Positions 29,059-29,338 of a DNA stretch of 29,338 nt are shown here, piece by piece; position 1 is the stretch's first letter, and each line of letters starts with the position of its first letter. The notes beneath the pieces were generated by a model. The model was not told the origin of the DNA, searched no databases, and saw only the letters and a list, made by a program, of their open reading frames with translations. The translations under genes were made by a program, and so were the position numbers. The stretch comes from Candidatus Bathyarchaeota archaeon (GTDB taxonomy: Archaea > Thermoproteota > Bathyarchaeia > TCS64), in NCBI GenBank assembly GCA_030669135.1, contig DAOVEE010000001.1:1-29338 (forward strand). Reading direction: 5' to 3'.

Positions 29059-29337
29059 TCAGCTTTCGCTAGCCACACAGATCTTGCAGGCGAGCCACGC
29101 GTAGACCTTTATCGTGTCTAGGAAGTCCCTCACCTTCACGTGGTCCTGCTGAGTGTGGGCGAACCTCTCCTCACCGGGCCCGAATCCGATGACGGGTAAC
29201 CCGAGCCGAGAGTACATGCGTCCATCGGTGGCGAAGGTCCATAGGCCACGCTCCGGCTTCCTGTAGATCTCGGATACCGCCTGAGCCGCCTCCTCTACCA
29301 CCGGGTGCTTATCCGGGTCCGTGTAGAACCCTGAGAA
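29059..29337 (-). CDS. M20-family deacylase, C-terminal part (runs off the edge)
   Basis: The frame is open to the right edge and ends at 29059. It reads WTFATDGRMYSRLGLPVIGF, then GPGEERFAHTQQDHVKVRDF and a final helix. ATDGRxYxxxGxPxxGFGPGEExxAHxxxE/D is the end of M20 (DapE/ArgE, YgeY or LysK-type) metallo-deacylases, with the last His as a zinc ligand. The start and the first metal ligands are outside the window, so the substrate (N-acetyl-ornithine/lysine, succinyl-DAP or other) cannot be settled. Confidence 0.85.
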   Translation of the reverse strand, partial: FSGFYTDPDKHPVVEEAAQAVSEIYRKPERGLWTFATDGRMYSRLGLPVIGFGPGEERFAHTQQDHVKVRDFLDTIKVYAWLACKICVASES

Positions 29338-29338
29338 C

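Overview
The window is archaeal chromosome. Evidence is a run of archaeal/eukaryotic-type information genes: ribosomal proteins S8e and S30e plus a broken L10e-like gene, SRP19, Gar1, RNase P component 3 with its PF01877 partner, archaeal-type PheS and PheT, the PCNA-binding repair protein NreA, a SPOUT methyltransferase of the COG2106 type, an archaeal single-OB-fold SSB and a PGI/PMI sugar isomerase. TATA boxes lie about 25 nt upstream of many start codons, giving probable leaderless transcripts, while internal operon genes use Shine-Dalgarno sites; TTG and GTG starts are frequent. The set, with S30e, crenarchaeal-like SSB and PGI/PMI, fits a TACK/Thermoproteota-type lineage, possibly Bathyarchaeia-like, but I cannot fix the taxon. 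A cold-shock-domain protein argues mildly against an extreme hyperthermophile.

Layout. 1-2.3 kb is an AT-rich, gene-poor end: a gene tail, a cold-shock protein, an L10e-like pseudogene, a lone protein with a nuclease-like fold and cysteine-rich tail, and a small possible winged-helix protein. 2.4-3.4 kb is the S8e/SRP19/Gar1 cluster. 3.4-4.2 kb holds a tRNA-Arg(UCG) between two racemase-family fragments: the C-terminal domain of alanine racemase and a LarA-like N-terminal mini-ORF. 4.0-6.3 kb is a tightly overlapping RNase P operon (mini-ORF, PF01877 protein, Rnp3, metallo-beta-lactamase) followed by S30e. 6.3-12.2 kb has a small membrane protein, an alpha/beta hydrolase, NreA and pheST. 12.4-18 kb is metabolic and transport: a dimeric alpha-beta-barrel protein, GrpB-like protein, EamA transporter, cation/proton antiporter, M20 amidohydrolase and aspartoacylase-like hydrolase. 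18-20.6 kb has a YkgJ cysteine-cluster protein, a 52-residue membrane protein, RimI/Ard1-type acetyltransferase and a site-2 protease.

20.6-26 kb is the most unusual part: a LarA-family protein lacking two canonical catalytic residues; an exported helical protein; a membrane-anchored winged-helix receptor with signal peptide, ectodomain, one TM and cytoplasmic HTH; a deletion scar with two gene fragments; and a second membrane-tethered HTH regulator with a small two-TM partner. The two regulator/partner pairs look like candidate one-component surface-sensing modules.

26-29.3 kb has an RNase H-like-fold candidate in an operon with the SPOUT methyltransferase, PGI/PMI, SSB and the end of an M20 deacylase.

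No CRISPR array, insertion sequence, integrase or phage gene was seen. All functional calls come from reading motifs; no database search was run.
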